From positions 806,001-870,000 of the forward strand of contig JAIWWG010000004.1 in assembly GCA_025435555.1 (NCBI GenBank): a stretch of 64,000 nt of DNA, given 5' to 3'. The position numbers were made by a program, and so were the translations under genes. Every line of letters starts with the position of its first letter. Within the stretch, counting starts at the first letter, position 1. Source of the DNA: Chytriomyces cf. hyalinus JEL632. Taxonomy: Eukaryota > Chytridiomycota > Chytridiomycetes > Chytridiales > Chytriomycetaceae. The notes beneath the pieces were generated by a model. It saw only the letters and a program-made list of their open reading frames with translations, was not told the origin of the DNA and made no database searches. This document shows, piece after piece, positions 47,593-59,605 of this stretch.

Positions 47593-47701
47593 GTTGAAAT
47601 CAAAAAAAAGGTACCAGAAAAAAATCCGTGTTCTGGATCTATTTCCACTCGGTTCTATTTCGCACTCAAGTTATTTTATTGCTCTTTATATTATGGCGGC
47701 G

Positions 47702-47707
47702 TTTATT
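47702..47707 (-). terminator. Poly(A) signal of the HAL-type kinase gene
   Basis: AATAAA on the minus strand 26 nt past the kinase stop codon (47735-47733). Confidence 0.5.
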
Positions 47708-47732
47708 TTTTCTTTTTACCGCGGAAAGCAAC

Positions 47733-50700
47733 CTATCCACTTTTACCACCCGGAGGCTTGTGAGTGTGCTTATATGCAGATTCACTCGTCCCAGTGCAGC
47801 ACATTTCAAGCCCTTTTAACCACTTGTCGTCTTGGATATTCTGTATGGTGAACCTTGAGAACGGATCCGGCTCCAAAATGTTGTACAGCAGCGCTCGTGA
47901 CCCTTCTGGGATTCTGTCAAACGGTATATAACCGGTACAGTACTCGCGCCGTCTCTTTTTCAGGTATTCAGCGTAATGCGGATCTGTTACTTTTGCGATT
48001 CTCCATGGAACAGAGTTTTTTAGCAGTGCGTAGTAGATGATGCCTTGTGGATTTTTTTGTGTTAAAAATGGAATGTGTGTGCAAACAGATTCACAAACCT
48101 GTGGCCCACACGTCTACTTTCGTGGCAAAAAATTCCGCATCTTCAATCCATTCCTGTTTTCGAGATGAAAGTTTAAAAAGTCGCACGGGAATTGCAAGAT
48201 AATTACTACCTCTGGCGCAATATACGGATCGGATCCACAAATTCCTTTTGTTTTCCGCGACGATTCTTCGAAGCATGTTTTGAATACCTCTGCAACACCT
48301 GTGAATGCCCGTTTTTTTTTTCTCAGCCGTCAGACATGGTTTCGACTTCAAGATATGTTTACCGAAGTCTGCAATCTTTAGTATCCGGCACGACGCGTCA
48401 AGAATCAGGTTTTCAGGCTTTAAATCACTGGTTTAAACACGCATAATTAGTAGCTGGCATACACCTGGCTGGGAGTTGTGGATGTACCGGTGCGCAACGC
48501 CCATGCCGTGGATGTAAGCCAGTCCTTCAAGAAGTTGCTTGAAATAGCAATGCAACTCGTCGATATCATCGATGCCGTCTTGAAGCCGCGCATACAAATC
48601 CCCACCCGACATGTACTCCATGACCACACACCATTCGCGACGCTAAACAAGCCATAGTTTTAAGTAATAACAAGCAAGTGAACTCACAGCCAAAAGAAGG
48701 CTAAACTTACATTGTCTTGAATCAGGTCCACGGTTTCAACAACATTTGGATGGTGCAGGCTTGAACTGATGCAGAACTCGCCAATCACTTTTTTGATGTA
48801 TTCCTTCTCTGTCTCCTTCCTCCGCCGCTTTCTGAATTTCTGCTCAGCGCCGTCCGATTAGAAACGACACAATTGTTAAAGTCAAGCCAGAGTCAAACGC
48901 GTACCTTGATCGCGAAGTAAGCCTCATGGTTATCAACGCTATCTTGCTTGTGCGCCTTGGAATAAAGAGGAGGTTGAGGAGGGAAGAAATATCAAAACAA
49001 TAACTCTTTTTGCTCTCACCAGTCTCACTGTGGCATTTGCGCCTTTTCCAAGAAACTCGTCGATTTTTCCATACTTTTCAAACAAGGACTGCTCAGACCC
49101 ACTTCTCGGCACTTCCGAAGACGCTGACGAGTATCCCGATGCATACATGGACTTGCTCAAGTATTTTCGATGGCTGGGACGTTTTCGAAGATGGCCACTC
49201 GATGTGGCAGCTGAGCTTACGCTCGGATCATCGGACTCTGTGGATTGCTCCTTGTTGGAGCTTGACGAATGGCCCGCACGCATTCCTTTTGGAAGCATCA
49301 AATTGTTGAAAATGCCAGGCTCAGGTGTCGTCGGAGACTCTTCGACCGGCGAAAAGGGTTTATCGGCAGAAGCGTGCCGCCTCCTTGTATCGACACTGAT
49401 GGATTTCTTGATGCGTCCGAATAAACTGTCGAGTTTGTTTTCTGAGCTAGATTCAACATCGTTGTTGCATGGATCGGCGGTATCAGTTTCAGTTTCAATG
49501 TCCTCTTTTTTGGCTGATGGGGCCGTGGAGCGCGGAGTTTTAAGTGTGATCGATGTGAATTCTGCCACGCATGCTTCTGGGATGGTTGCGCTCCCTTCGA
49601 CGGAAGATATTGGGTCATGCGAGGAACTTTTACCGTGAAAGAATTTGGCCAATAGCGACTCTTGTCTCTTTGCGATGCGGAACCAGTGTGGATGGTCTCC
49701 GTCCTTGTTGTCTTCCACTTCTCCGTCCCGCTGATTTGAGTGGTGAAAGAACTTTCCGTTGAACCAGTTGTGTTCATCACTTCCATCCGCAGAATCCAAT
49801 GTGCCGCTGCCGCTCACTTCCTCATTGTGTTGGAGGGGATAGAATATTCTCTGGATCAGAGTTGAGTGCGTGGGTGATTCGGCGATTGTTGGAGATATGC
49901 TCCCAGTGAGAGGTGATTTCGGACGCAGCGGACGAGCGGGCGCCGACTTTGGCCGAATTTGGGCAATTTTTTGAAAGATGGAAACTCGTTCCGTGTCCTT
50001 TTCGCTTGTGTCGGGAATGCAGTTGGCCGATACACGGTTACTATCGTCGGGGGTCGAATCCGCGCTTGTTATTTTCTCGTCATTCCGTATTCCTAGATTC
50101 GCGAATGATGAATCGAGAGTGCGCGTGTGGCCCTCTTTGGATTCATCCAGCAGACTGTCGCTGCTGACATGCTCGCAAAGGTGTGAGGATGTATCAACGG
50201 GCTGCGGGAATGTATGTCCTGGCTGCTTCTTCTTCTTCCCAAGTTTTCTACGCGCCCCGCTGGGGCTGCTTTCTTCAGTGTCCCCGGAGTTGCCATCTTC
50301 GTCGCCGAATTTCGTTGAGCGTCTTTTATCCTTCTTCGGCTTTGATTTCTCCTCCTCCATAAACAGTTGCTTCTGAGAGCCCACTTTATCGCACTCGGAG
50401 TTGGAGTCCTGCAGTTCAATAACCTTGGCTTTGTGTGTTTCCAGCAAGTCTTTTGCCTTGAGAGGCAGGTTCTGGCTCTGGCTCGTTTCGATTTGGATTG
50501 CGGAAACCATCCTCAGCGTGTTTAGCTTGGATCCAGAAACGACGCCGGCGAACGTTGTTTTTCGGACAGATTCTCGCTCCATTTTGATGGTTTGGTGGAA
50601 CAGATCTTCAAGTCCGAGAGAATCCAAGGTCTGATTCTTCTGCTGTATTAGCTCAATATTTGACGAAGTGGACGGCAGGGTCACGGTGATCTTGATGTCG

Positions 50701-51157
50701 CCGCTTGCTGTCAACAGGTTCTCGCTCGCGCACCGCTTCTCCATCAGTCCCGAGCCGTAGCTGGACCCGCTCCCCAGGCTCTCCGTGGATCCCGGCGTCG
50801 ATAGCATAGCACCCAAGCTGTGTTCATGTGAGCCTCTGCGCAATGTGCTCGACTCGCGAAAGTCTTCAAATTTTTTGGGTTCAAAGAGGAGGTATGGAGG
50901 CGCAAAGGAAATGAAATGAGGACGCTACCGGCAGGTTTCTGGTCCGGGAGGGTGATTTCTACTTTAAACTCGTTGTGCGTAAGTGCTGCCACTTGTTGTA
51001 TGGTCTCGTTGACGGTGTCCGCTCTGTCGCTCGGTTCCTGTGCTGCAGCTTCCGTGTAGGGCGGTGTCTCGATTGGACGCGTTTGCAGGTCTGCATCGGT
51101 CCTTGCTGCTGCAGCTCCTGTTGCTGCAGAAGTGGTTGTTGTTGGCATGGGAGCCAT
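47733..51157 (-). CDS. HAL/NPR-family Ser/Thr protein kinase
   Basis: Nine exons: 51157-50929, 50863-49020, 48955-48905, 48839-48711, 48642-48488, 48427-48363, 48298-48210, 48153-48099, 48043-47733; 975 residues. The first ~670 residues are Ser/Pro-rich and disordered. The kinase domain (~673-960) begins [22 protein letters not shown]-binding Lys in AYFAIKK (~708), the catalytic HRDLKPEN (~802-809), [10 protein letters not shown], and YIAPEEW are all intact. [20 protein letters not shown] and the Cx(n)G..YKHTHK tail match yeast HAL4/SAT4, HAL5 and NPR1. In yeast these kinases stabilise K+ and nutrient transporters at the plasma membrane, often by opposing arrestin-driven endocytosis. Exons are very short inside the kinase domain; each junction is supported by conserved kinase residues. 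Confidence 0.93.
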
Positions 51158-51292
51158 TTTAACCTTTGTTTCGATTTGTTCCTTTGCTTCCGAATTTCGT
51201 TTGCCACGCGCAGAGCAATATTTTTTTTTTTTTTTTTTTATTTTTTGAAAAGAAAATCTCGCTTGGATCGAATCGCAAACTTAAACTTAAAA
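51158..51292. promoter_or_regulatory. Bidirectional promoter with T19 tract, kinase / DUS
   Basis: 135 bp separate the divergent start codons. It contains T19 at 51221-51239 followed by a single A and more T, a poly(dA:dT) element of the kind that keeps promoters nucleosome-free. No TATA box. Confidence 0.6.
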
Positions 51293-52572
51293 ATGGGCGA
51301 ACATCACCTCGGCTACACGTCAGTCCTCGCAAAGATGGAAGAGCGCAAACGGAGCGGCGGGTACCTGCGCATCTGCGGTCCGATGGTCCGATACTCAAAG
51401 ATTGCGTTTCGAGAGACTTGCAGACTGTGAGTGCACGTGCGAGAATTGCGACCCATCTCTCATGAACACTGGAACTCAACTTGCCTTGTAAATGCCTTTT
51501 CCCAGGTACGACACAGATGTCGCATACACCCCCATGATCATCTCGGACGTTTTCAAGTTTTCAGACATCAGTCGGTCCACAGAGTATCGAACCAACAGCA
51601 GAGACAATCGTAAGAAACTCTCAAATTTCCCCCGCTGCGTAATCTCATTCCTAATTGTTTGCAATCGGGGGTTCTTCAGCGGTGGTCGTTCAATTCGCTG
51701 CCTCGACTCCAGCCGACTGGGCAGACGCAACATCGCTCGTTCTTCCATACTGCTCCGGCGTAAACCTCAACTGCGGATGCCCGCAGAAATGGGCGATTGC
51801 CGACGGGATTGGGTGTGCTCTGATGGAGAAACCGGAGCTTGTCAAAAACATGGTCGAGGCCGTGCAGCATACAATCAAAACGTCCAATGTGAAGCTGGCG
51901 GATGGATTGAAACCAACGTGTTCAATCAAGATTCGAGTTCACGATGATATTAGGACAACTATGGATTATGTTAAAAGAGCAGAGGCGGCTGGAGGTTGGT
52001 AGTTTTTTTTTTTTTTTTTTTTTTTTTGTCCTGACTTATTTCCACAGTGGATTACATTGTCGTTCACGGCCGAACTCGAAAACAGCGAAGCTCTGAGTCT
52101 GTAAATCTGGATGCAATCAAAACCATAAAAGAGCATGCATCAGTCCCTATTTTCGCAAATGGCGATGTCTTTACATTGGAAGATGCCAACCGGATTGTAG
52201 AATACACTGGAGTTGATGGAGTGATGGCTGCGAGAGGTCTTTTGGAAAACCCTGTTAGTATTCCTTCAAATTTGAGGACTTTTTTATTTTTATTTTTGAA
52301 AACTAACGCTTTGTCAACTGGTATTTTTTCAGGCCCTCTTTGCCGGACACAAAACAACACCTCTTGCCGCCATTGAAGCATATACGCGCCTTTCGATCGG
52401 ATACGGAACCAACTACTTCATTATGCATCATCACTTGATGATGATGACTGAAAAAAGCATGTCGAGGACCGAGAAGAGGCTGTTCAACAGTCTTCCATCG
52501 ACGGCTGCACTTTTAGATTTCTTTGAGTCAACTTATGATCTTGATTTTAGTAAACCGGGTTCCAGTGAATAA
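51293..52572 (+). CDS. DUS4: tRNA-dihydrouridine synthase, DUS4-like
   Basis: Five exons: 51293-51426, 51506-51609, 51680-51994, 52048-52253, 52333-52572; 332 residues. An FMN/NADPH enzyme that reduces uridines in the tRNA D-loop. Seen: ICGPMVRYSKIAFR (FMN-binding start of the TIM barrel), VQFAAS, GVNLNCGCPQKWA containing the catalytic Cys of the NxGCP motif, IKIRVHDD, YIVVHGRTRKQRSS, PIFANGDVF and GVMAARGLLENPALF. The domain order and the DxxxTxxLAKMEERK-like start fit DUS4, which modifies U20a/U20b. The third intron holds a T25 tract (52003-52027) and has an unusual GTTGGT donor; the fourth uses GTTAGT. Adjacent to the kinase gene across a 135-bp shared promoter. Confidence 0.93.
52003..52027 (+). 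repeat. T25 tract in DUS intron
   Basis: Twenty-five consecutive T just upstream of the 3' part of the intron. Comparable runs occur in an eIF3e intron (T26, 32546-32571) and two promoters. Confidence 0.9.
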
Positions 52573-52647
52573 ACCAAAGCTGCTCACTGCTGTATTTGAT
52601 GAACCTACAGTGCGTCCTTTTTGCGCACCAGGTGTTGCCATCTTTTC

Positions 52648-54394
52648 TTAAATAGCCATATTTACTAATAGCACAACGTTAAACACGGTAATTAAGACAG
52701 CAATCAAAATTGCAGCCACTTTCAACGCCCCTTTGCTTGCGAAATCCACAACAACCGTATCTTTACCATCATCTTCTTTACCATCCTCGTCCTCTTTACC
52801 ACTTTCATCCACACTGTCCTCAAGCTCCATTACAGCCTCACTCACAGGCACGGCCTGAAAATCCCTCACAAATGAAACATTCATTCCCAACCCATCTCCA
52901 GCCCCACACGTGATCCAAACTAACGGCCACACAGCAAACGGCAACTGCAACGACAAAACCACTTGACTCGCAACAAGCAGTTCATTCATCCCCTTCTCCC
53001 CAGTCACAATCGCCGCCGTCATTGCCGGCACAATCGCCAACAACCGCGTGACAAGTCTCTGTAAACTTGGTTTAAACTTTGCAGCAGCCGTTGGGCCGAG
53101 GAACCCTTCCGTCACAACTTGGCCGGCCAACGTTCCCGTGATGGTACTACTCTGTCCCGCGCAAAACAATGCCAGCGCAAATACGAATCCAGCCGCGGGA
53201 CCGAGATGTTTGATCAAGAGGAAATACGCGTCTTTGATTTCTGCGACTTTTCCATCGCCGCTTTTAAAAAATTCAGCGGCTGCAACAATGAGGATGGCGC
53301 TATTGATGAGTAAGGCGCCGTATAATGCAACGACCGAGTCGAGGTTTGAGTATCGAATGTCTTGATGGATTGTTTTGAGTCGTTTCATGGGTTGTGTGAT
53401 TTCCGTGTCGAGGGTTTCGGGTTGCGGGGGAAGGTCGCTGATTTCTCCGAGATTTGAAGATTCTGCGTTTGAGCGATATCGAACGATGGATGAATGCAAG
53501 TATAGATTGTGAGGCATGATCTGTGTTCAAGATCGAGTCCTAGCTGTCAGTGAAAGGAACGATAAAGTCAGCAGGAATTTCAAACTCAACTGTAGCCCCG
53601 ATAATGCCAATTGCCAAATAAAGCTGCCCATCCACATGAAAGATGCTTGTAGAAGGCAGGAATCCGAGCAACACTTCCCCAAGAATCGGCTTGCTCACAA
53701 TCACCAAATACAAGAAACATATGGCAACGAGTCCAACCAATCCAATAATGGCGAATTCAAACTTGCGCAAGTTGTTGGATCCCCAAAATGCGAGCACGAT
53801 GAGAACGTCAAGCGATGTCAACGCAACACCCCACACGAGAGGCAGCGCAAACAGCAGATTCAAAGCAATCGCAGTGCCAATCACTTCAGCAAGATCCGTT
53901 GCAATGATGGCGAGTTCGCATAGAATGTAAAGACAAATGTTGACGCTGGGGCTAAAGTGCTTTCGACAAGACATGGCCAAATCGTTGTTGGTCACGATCC
54001 CAAGCTTTATACACAGATACTGTAGAACCGTTGCCATAACGTTTGCAGTCAGAATTATAAACAGGAGCGAGTAACCGAACTGAGAGCCAGCTGGAATGTG
54101 TGTCAGTAGACAGCACCCGATATCGCGCGGGGAGAGAAGACGCTAACCTGCCAAGTCCGTTGCCCAGTTCCCGGGATCCAAGTATCCAACGCCGATCATG
54201 AATCCCGGCCCAACAAACTTGAGAAAGTCCAAGAACCGGAAGCCTTCGCTGTCTCTGCGAGGGCCAGCTGCATCATTGGGTATCAGCAGCGCCGCAGTGT
54301 CTGTGTAGGTTGTGGTGCTGTCGGCAACGCTCGCAACGGCGGACGAAGCCGCTCGGAAAGTCTTTAGTTCGATGCACGCTGATTGGTCAGACAT
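52648..54394 (-). CDS. NRAMP-family divalent metal transporter
   Basis: Three exons: 54394-54148, 54090-53591, 53520-52648; 539 residues. Proton-coupled importer of Mn2+/Fe2+ (SMF proteins in yeast). The first ~55 residues are a hydrophilic cytosolic tail, then [20 protein letters not shown] with the metal-binding DPGN motif in helix 1, [29 protein letters not shown], and [14 protein letters not shown] carrying the second conserved motif (MPHN) of helix 6. About 11-12 hydrophobic segments in all. After a regular helix-10/11 region there is an acidic segment (~475-505, [14 protein letters not shown]) before the last helix. The second intron starts GTTGAG; the MPHN motif across the junction confirms it. 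Divergent from the next gene with only 89 bp between start codons. Confidence 0.94.
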
Positions 54395-54483
54395 AATTTT
54401 TAAGTTTTATTGCTAAACTAACCCTCTTGGACAAAACCTCAACTTTTCCAAGTGATTTACGCTCGCCAACTACGTACGCAACG
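54395..54483. promoter_or_regulatory. 89-bp bidirectional promoter, NRAMP / 1,080-aa membrane protein
   Basis: Start codons of two divergent genes are separated by only 89 bp, so both must share core promoter sequence. No TATA box or obvious palindrome was seen. Confidence 0.55.
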
Positions 54484-57400
54484 ATGCAGGATGAAGACGT
54501 GAGTTCTGCCCAACCAACAAAAAGGAGCTGCCGTATTGCCCATCGCATTTCTAACACGCCTTGTTTCTCTTCACAACAAACCACAGCGAGGAGAGCCCAA
54601 CCGCGACGAGCGCACCGGCCAAAGCTCCAAATCAACTCTCGGACGCGCCATACAGCAACCTGATTCGTATCCTTCAAGCATAAATCGATCCAGCGCCGCT
54701 GACTTGGAGCCGCCGGCAGTTGAACCTTCTTCCGCCGGCAGCTCAATGTCGCGGAAATCGTCCAACGCCTCTGTATGGACCATATCGAAGAAAATTCTCC
54801 ACATGGGGAGTGGGGAATTTTCGCCACCGCCTGTGCCGTCTCTTCCGGCTTTTGCAGCGTCCAACTCGTCACGGGGAGAATTGGAGGAAGAGAGGCGGAA
54901 ATCCCTCAGTAACGCTCAGCAGGCGCAAGGTACCGCAATGGCTCTTGGTGGACCGTTGGTAGGGAACACGAGAGGTGTTCGGCAGAGTTTTGCGGAAAGG
55001 ATGTCTCCAAGGCGGCGTTTGCAAAACGACTCAGAGAACAGTGCGCGTAGCATTGACTCATATAGTCCTTCTGACTCTGCCACGGTAAGAAACTGTCATA
55101 TTGTGGTTTCTTTTTGAAACCAGAGCACCAACGTTTTAGGCGTCAATCATAATTTCTAACAACCTCCCCTCCACAGCCAAACCTCAGCGGAAAGCGAGGG
55201 ATCATGCAACGCGCCAACAGCAGTGATCAAAGCCCTGAACAAACACACAGAAGAATAGTTTCCTTTAGACCCACTGTCGAAGAAGTGTTTGAAGCGTCCA
55301 ATATGGAACAGTCGACATTCGCAACAACGAGCGTCATTTCTGCCGAAGACGATTCCAGCCCCTCCAACTCGTCCCCAAAAGAATCTCATCCGAAAAGAGC
55401 AACCACAATGTCCGATAATGGCGTTAAAACTACAGCAAGCAATATTAAAGCGCCAAACCACGATGAAAATGCCACACAGCTGGATTCGAATGTGACTGCA
55501 TCCATAAAATCGGACAACGTTACAGCTGAAGACTCGGATCCCGTCCCAGCACTGGGCCTTGTCAGCGAAGAAGAGTACATGTCCTCCGCAGCGAGGAGGA
55601 GGGCCCAAGCCCAGGCACCGTCTCCCACCACAAATGAAAACTTTCTTGATGCCAAGGTATCAAAGCCGCAGAGAAGAGACTCGTTTGCTCTTTTGGCAAG
55701 GCAGCTGTCATTGCTCACTGAAAAGCGGAATACCGATTCCGTCACCAGTCTTGAGAGTGCCGGCGACTCATACGTACCGTCTAAAGTACCTCGTACTTCG
55801 AGACTGGGAAGCTTCATGGGCCGTGCAAAGGACGGGAATGAGTACAACCGCTCAGAGTCGGTCATCAGATTGCCGCCAGAGCACGAACCCACTGAGGCAG
55901 AGATCGAGGCAGAATACCAGCTGCAAAACAGGCGGCAATCAACGCGAGATAATGCCAAAATTAAGCTGTTTGATGTCGAAGCAGATGCGAGACAATCTTC
56001 AATTGCAAGACCGGCCAAAATCGACCTCTCCAGTCTGAGTTCGTTCACAGCTGGGATGGGGAAATGGCCCCACGCCAGAGAAGTGTCGGAAAACTTTTCA
56101 AGAAAGCTGACGGAGATCAGATACATAATTCTTTCCGTGGTTCTAAACACGTGCTTGATATTCTTTGCGCACTTTAGCGGTGCCGGAATCATGCTGCCGC
56201 TTTCCCCGGCAAGCGTGCACATGACGCTTGCTGTGATCATTGAAATTATTTTGCTGTCAACGAATATTCTCACGACTCATGCGCTTGGTGGGGAGTCTTT
56301 TCTTGTTACTTTTATATTCTTGTTTTTTCGGCTCATTGGTTCATTCAGATTTCGGAGTTTCCATCTTTCTATCAATGCTCATGACCAACAAGTCAGGATA
56401 CGGGTGAGTAGAATGCTTTCCTATCGACTTTCGAAAGTAACGTCCAGTTCAAAAGAATGTGTGCTTGCGGATTCGTTCAGGAACATTCCATCAAACGCTT
56501 GAAATACGCACAGTCTCTTTCACTAAACTCCACCTGCCGCAAAACCCTCGAACGAACATCATACCTTTGGTTGCTGCTCGAAGTAACAAAAACGCTGACA
56601 CCCATCGCAGCAACAGCCGTCATTCACAGCGAAATGAAGGCTCTCTCAGATGATGTCAACTGCATCGTGTTTGAGCCGACTTTATCCAAAATGTACGATC
56701 GCACGTACCCAACCATCGAAAGTTCTGCTGGTGTTGCTGAAGTCATGTTTGGAGACGCACTCGGGTGCATGCGGTCCGAGCGTACTGATTGCGGTGACAG
56801 CGGCTCTCATTTCGTGTTTGGGCCGCAATTGCAAGGAATTGTTGCGAGTGGCGACACAATTGTCGGGCCAGGGTTTGAAATGCGCATTGACACTTCGTGT
56901 CAGTGCATGGACTTGAACAGCACTGATGCTGTCGCTAGAGGGTATATCAATGAAGCAGATCGACGGATATTGCATGACTGGAACCGCAGGGCCAACGTGT
57001 ATCCGTTCATCATGCATCTGAGTAATCTCAATGTCACAAATGACCGCTTTGTTTCCAACACAGCCATGGGAAACATACACATCTGCGGTGGGTATTCCAA
57101 AGACGTGGTTCCGATATGCCAGACAACCATGAGCGAGATCCGGGATGCAGTGGTATCATCAACGTTCAACACGGATGGCACGACTGCATCGATTGCGCTT
57201 GTCTCTTCGCGCGTTCTGCAAGAAACGTTACACGCTGTTCGGCGAGACTCGTTTTCGGTTGAATCAACGATAGACGAGCAGAAGGAACGCCGAACTCAAC
57301 GCGACCTGTTCGCCCAAACCCGATCCGACAAACATGATGAGCCAATTTCACTGAATAAGATTGAACAAGTCAGACGTGACAAGGCAGGGAACAAGAACCA

Positions 57401-58019
57401 AGTCAGCAGCGCCATCGTCCACCGTGCCCTCACAACCATTTTCCCAGTGTCTGAACCTGTCGAACTCGTTTCCAATGTGCCTGCACTGGCGAGTGCACTT
57501 TTGTACTGGACAACTTCGGATCTTAAATCTGTCGACCCTGCCTTGCATGCCCCAGGCATTGAAACCCTGCACGCCATCTTTTTGCGTGCAGGGTTGCAGC
57601 GCACTCTTCCTTCCCACGGTTCGCGATGTCCTCGTGAAATCCACCGAGACGACGCCACACTCATCAGCGTCAGTCGGACGGGCGTTGTTACAGTCTATCT
57701 CATTGGAAGCATTCAGCTAGCACTAAGTCTGCTGGCTCTGCTGCTCTCGTCGGTCTGGTTCATGAGTCCAGTCCCGCTGGGTCCTGCCATCCGCATCGTG
57801 ACTGAGCCAGTCTACTTTATTGCCCTTCTCAGCGAAAGCCCGTTCGGCATCAATTTGATCGGCACTGCAAATGCACAGGGACACGTCATGTGGCAGCAGC
57901 TTGACTTGATTGCGAGAATCGGGGAGAGTCTCGATACGCTTGGGGAAACCATTGGGCGTATTCGCTTGGACAGACCCCGCATGGTCAAGAATTTGAAAAA
58001 TGCGCGCTTTTATGCGTGA
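54484..58019 (+). CDS. Large multi-pass membrane protein, unknown family (1,080 aa)
   Basis: Five exons: 54484-54498 (MQDED only), 54587-55084, 55177-56287, 56349-56403, 56456-58019. Residues 1-~490 are Ser/Asn/Glu-rich and likely cytosolic and disordered. Hydrophobic segments occur near ~495-515 (YIILSVVLNTCLIFFAHF), ~525-545 (LAVIIEIILLSTNILTTHAL) and in the short exon 4 (DFGVSIFLSMLM). A soluble, Cys-containing region of ~330 residues follows (CIVFEP, CMRSERTDCGD, CQCMDL, ICGGY, VVPICQ), probably lumenal or extracellular, then two or more further segments near ~980-1040 (VYLIGSIQLALSLLALLL). I do not recognise it. The last acceptor is AAAAG; it is the only one that keeps frame. Pairs head-to-head with the NRAMP gene. 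Confidence 0.75.
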
Positions 58020-58164
58020 AACGTGCCAGTGTGTTTTTGTCGAAATTTCGTCCAGTTTTTTTATTTCAATTTCTTGTCACTGTGTTATAAATACAACCGT
58101 TTCAGTACTATGTGTGATACTCAAGTAAGTTTGCTTAACTGACGGCATTTCACTTTTGGTAGGG

Positions 58165-59473
58165 TCATGCATTGGTTTCTGGAGCAAGTGATGGAACTCT
58201 GCTCCACTGCATTCCCCTCCTCACATCCCGAACTCGATCCAAAACGCGCCGCCAATTTAAAAGCCAGGCCAACCAAGAACCAGAGTCTGAATAATAAGTC
58301 CTCATGCCTGCCTTCTGTACCCCAAAACACCCCAACACAGCTGCCGCCATAGAAACACGCCCACCTCCAACCCACATGAAAACATCACCATTTCCATCCA
58401 CACCATCCTCCCACTTGCTCGCCGATACTTGATATCGAGTTTCTGTAAAGTCCAGTACCGTGATGAAGCCCGACTGTTTCTCCACAGGCTCCGTGAAAAA
58501 ACGCGTAAACCACAGTGAACTTGCGACTAAACGCCGTCCCGTCAGAATCGCGGCACATGTCACAACGAGGAACACAACGACACTCCATAGAGCAAAATTG
58601 GTAACGGTATCGTTGGAGAGCAGATTTTGCCGGTCGCATACGCTGCCATCGTAATAGCGGCAGTAGGTGTAGTAATTGACAGATGCGATTGTAATGGACA
58701 AAATGGGCAGCAGAGATGTCGTTGCAGGAAAATAGCCCTTCACAATTCTGTTCTCAGACACGGTATCATTCGATCGACTGAGGGAGGTCATGGCATGCGA
58801 ATCGCTTGTCGGCAGAACTTGAACCAGATCCGAGCCAACAATTGCATTCACCGCGTTGAGCATGACCAAATAAAACGTTCCCAGTAGAATCATAGTGAGG
58901 TTATAAACCCCTAGGAGCGTGTAATTTTTGGCACCTGAAGTCCAAAACCAATTGTGCAAGATGAAGGGAAACAGAGTCACGACGCAGAGGCAGTTCGCGT
59001 TTGTTGCATACGCAATGAATATGAGCACGGCAATGTAGTGATGGTACGCTATTAAAACAATCGACGTTTAAGGGGCTTGGCAGTTGTGCAGTGCAGGCTG
59101 ACATACCCATCGGAATGTACTTTAGCGTCAGCAGCGTCGAATCCAGTTCGACAATGTAAAACAGCGAGTGCGTCACCAGCAAGGCCCAGAATTGAAGCAC
59201 AGTCCAGCCCGGCACCCACGGATGAGTCGGCGGAGGTGTCAGTGTGCCGCTTGTTTTAACCTCCTCAAACTCGCGGCTTGTACGCCATTGGCTGGGCATC
59301 CAGCGACGCACATACACGCAGTGGGCAAAGAGCACCCACAGCTGCACAAGCCAGACGTAGTTGGCTGCCTGGTGCCACGAAACGGGAAACATCCACTCGT
59401 CGCCCTGGCTGAGAACGGAGCCGGGCAACAAGCCTGCGAGATAGTTAGGCGCGTGCAACTTATTTCGACCCAT
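58165..59473 (-). CDS. Multi-pass membrane protein, unknown family (416 aa)
   Basis: Two exons: 59473-59107 and 59048-58165. The ATG at 59473 is the first in frame. Six or seven hydrophobic segments are visible, among them ANYVWLVQLWVLFAHCVYV, WTVLQFWALLVTHSLFYIV, YIAVLIFIAYATNANCLCVV, LGVYNLTMILLGTFYLVML, LLPILSITIASVNYYTY and FALWSVVVFLVVTCAAIL. A loop with several NDTV/NDTVS sequences could be N-glycosylated. The C-terminal ~110 residues include a hydrophobic, Gly-rich stretch. No family recognised. It is convergent with the 1,080-aa membrane protein gene (146 bp between stops) and upstream, on the same strand, of nothing related. Confidence 0.75.
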
Positions 59474-59605
59474 CTCATCGAGGTGTCTGCTGGTGCTGTG
59501 TGGGCTGAGACCGTTCCAAAGCGCTGCTCTCGATTTCACGTTAATATTTAAATTTCATGTGTGTTCATATTTTGTTTATCATAGGTTGTTTTACCACAGT
59601 CACTT

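Noticed and set aside
50040-50056. tRNA B-box-like sequence (gggtcgaatcc)
   Set aside because: It lies inside the coding sequence of the kinase's disordered region, with no A box or cloverleaf around it.
55386-56273. 295-codon open frame antisense to the 1,080-aa membrane protein
   Set aside because: The plus strand carries the spliced gene with correct phase at both ends; the antisense frame has no recognisable domain.
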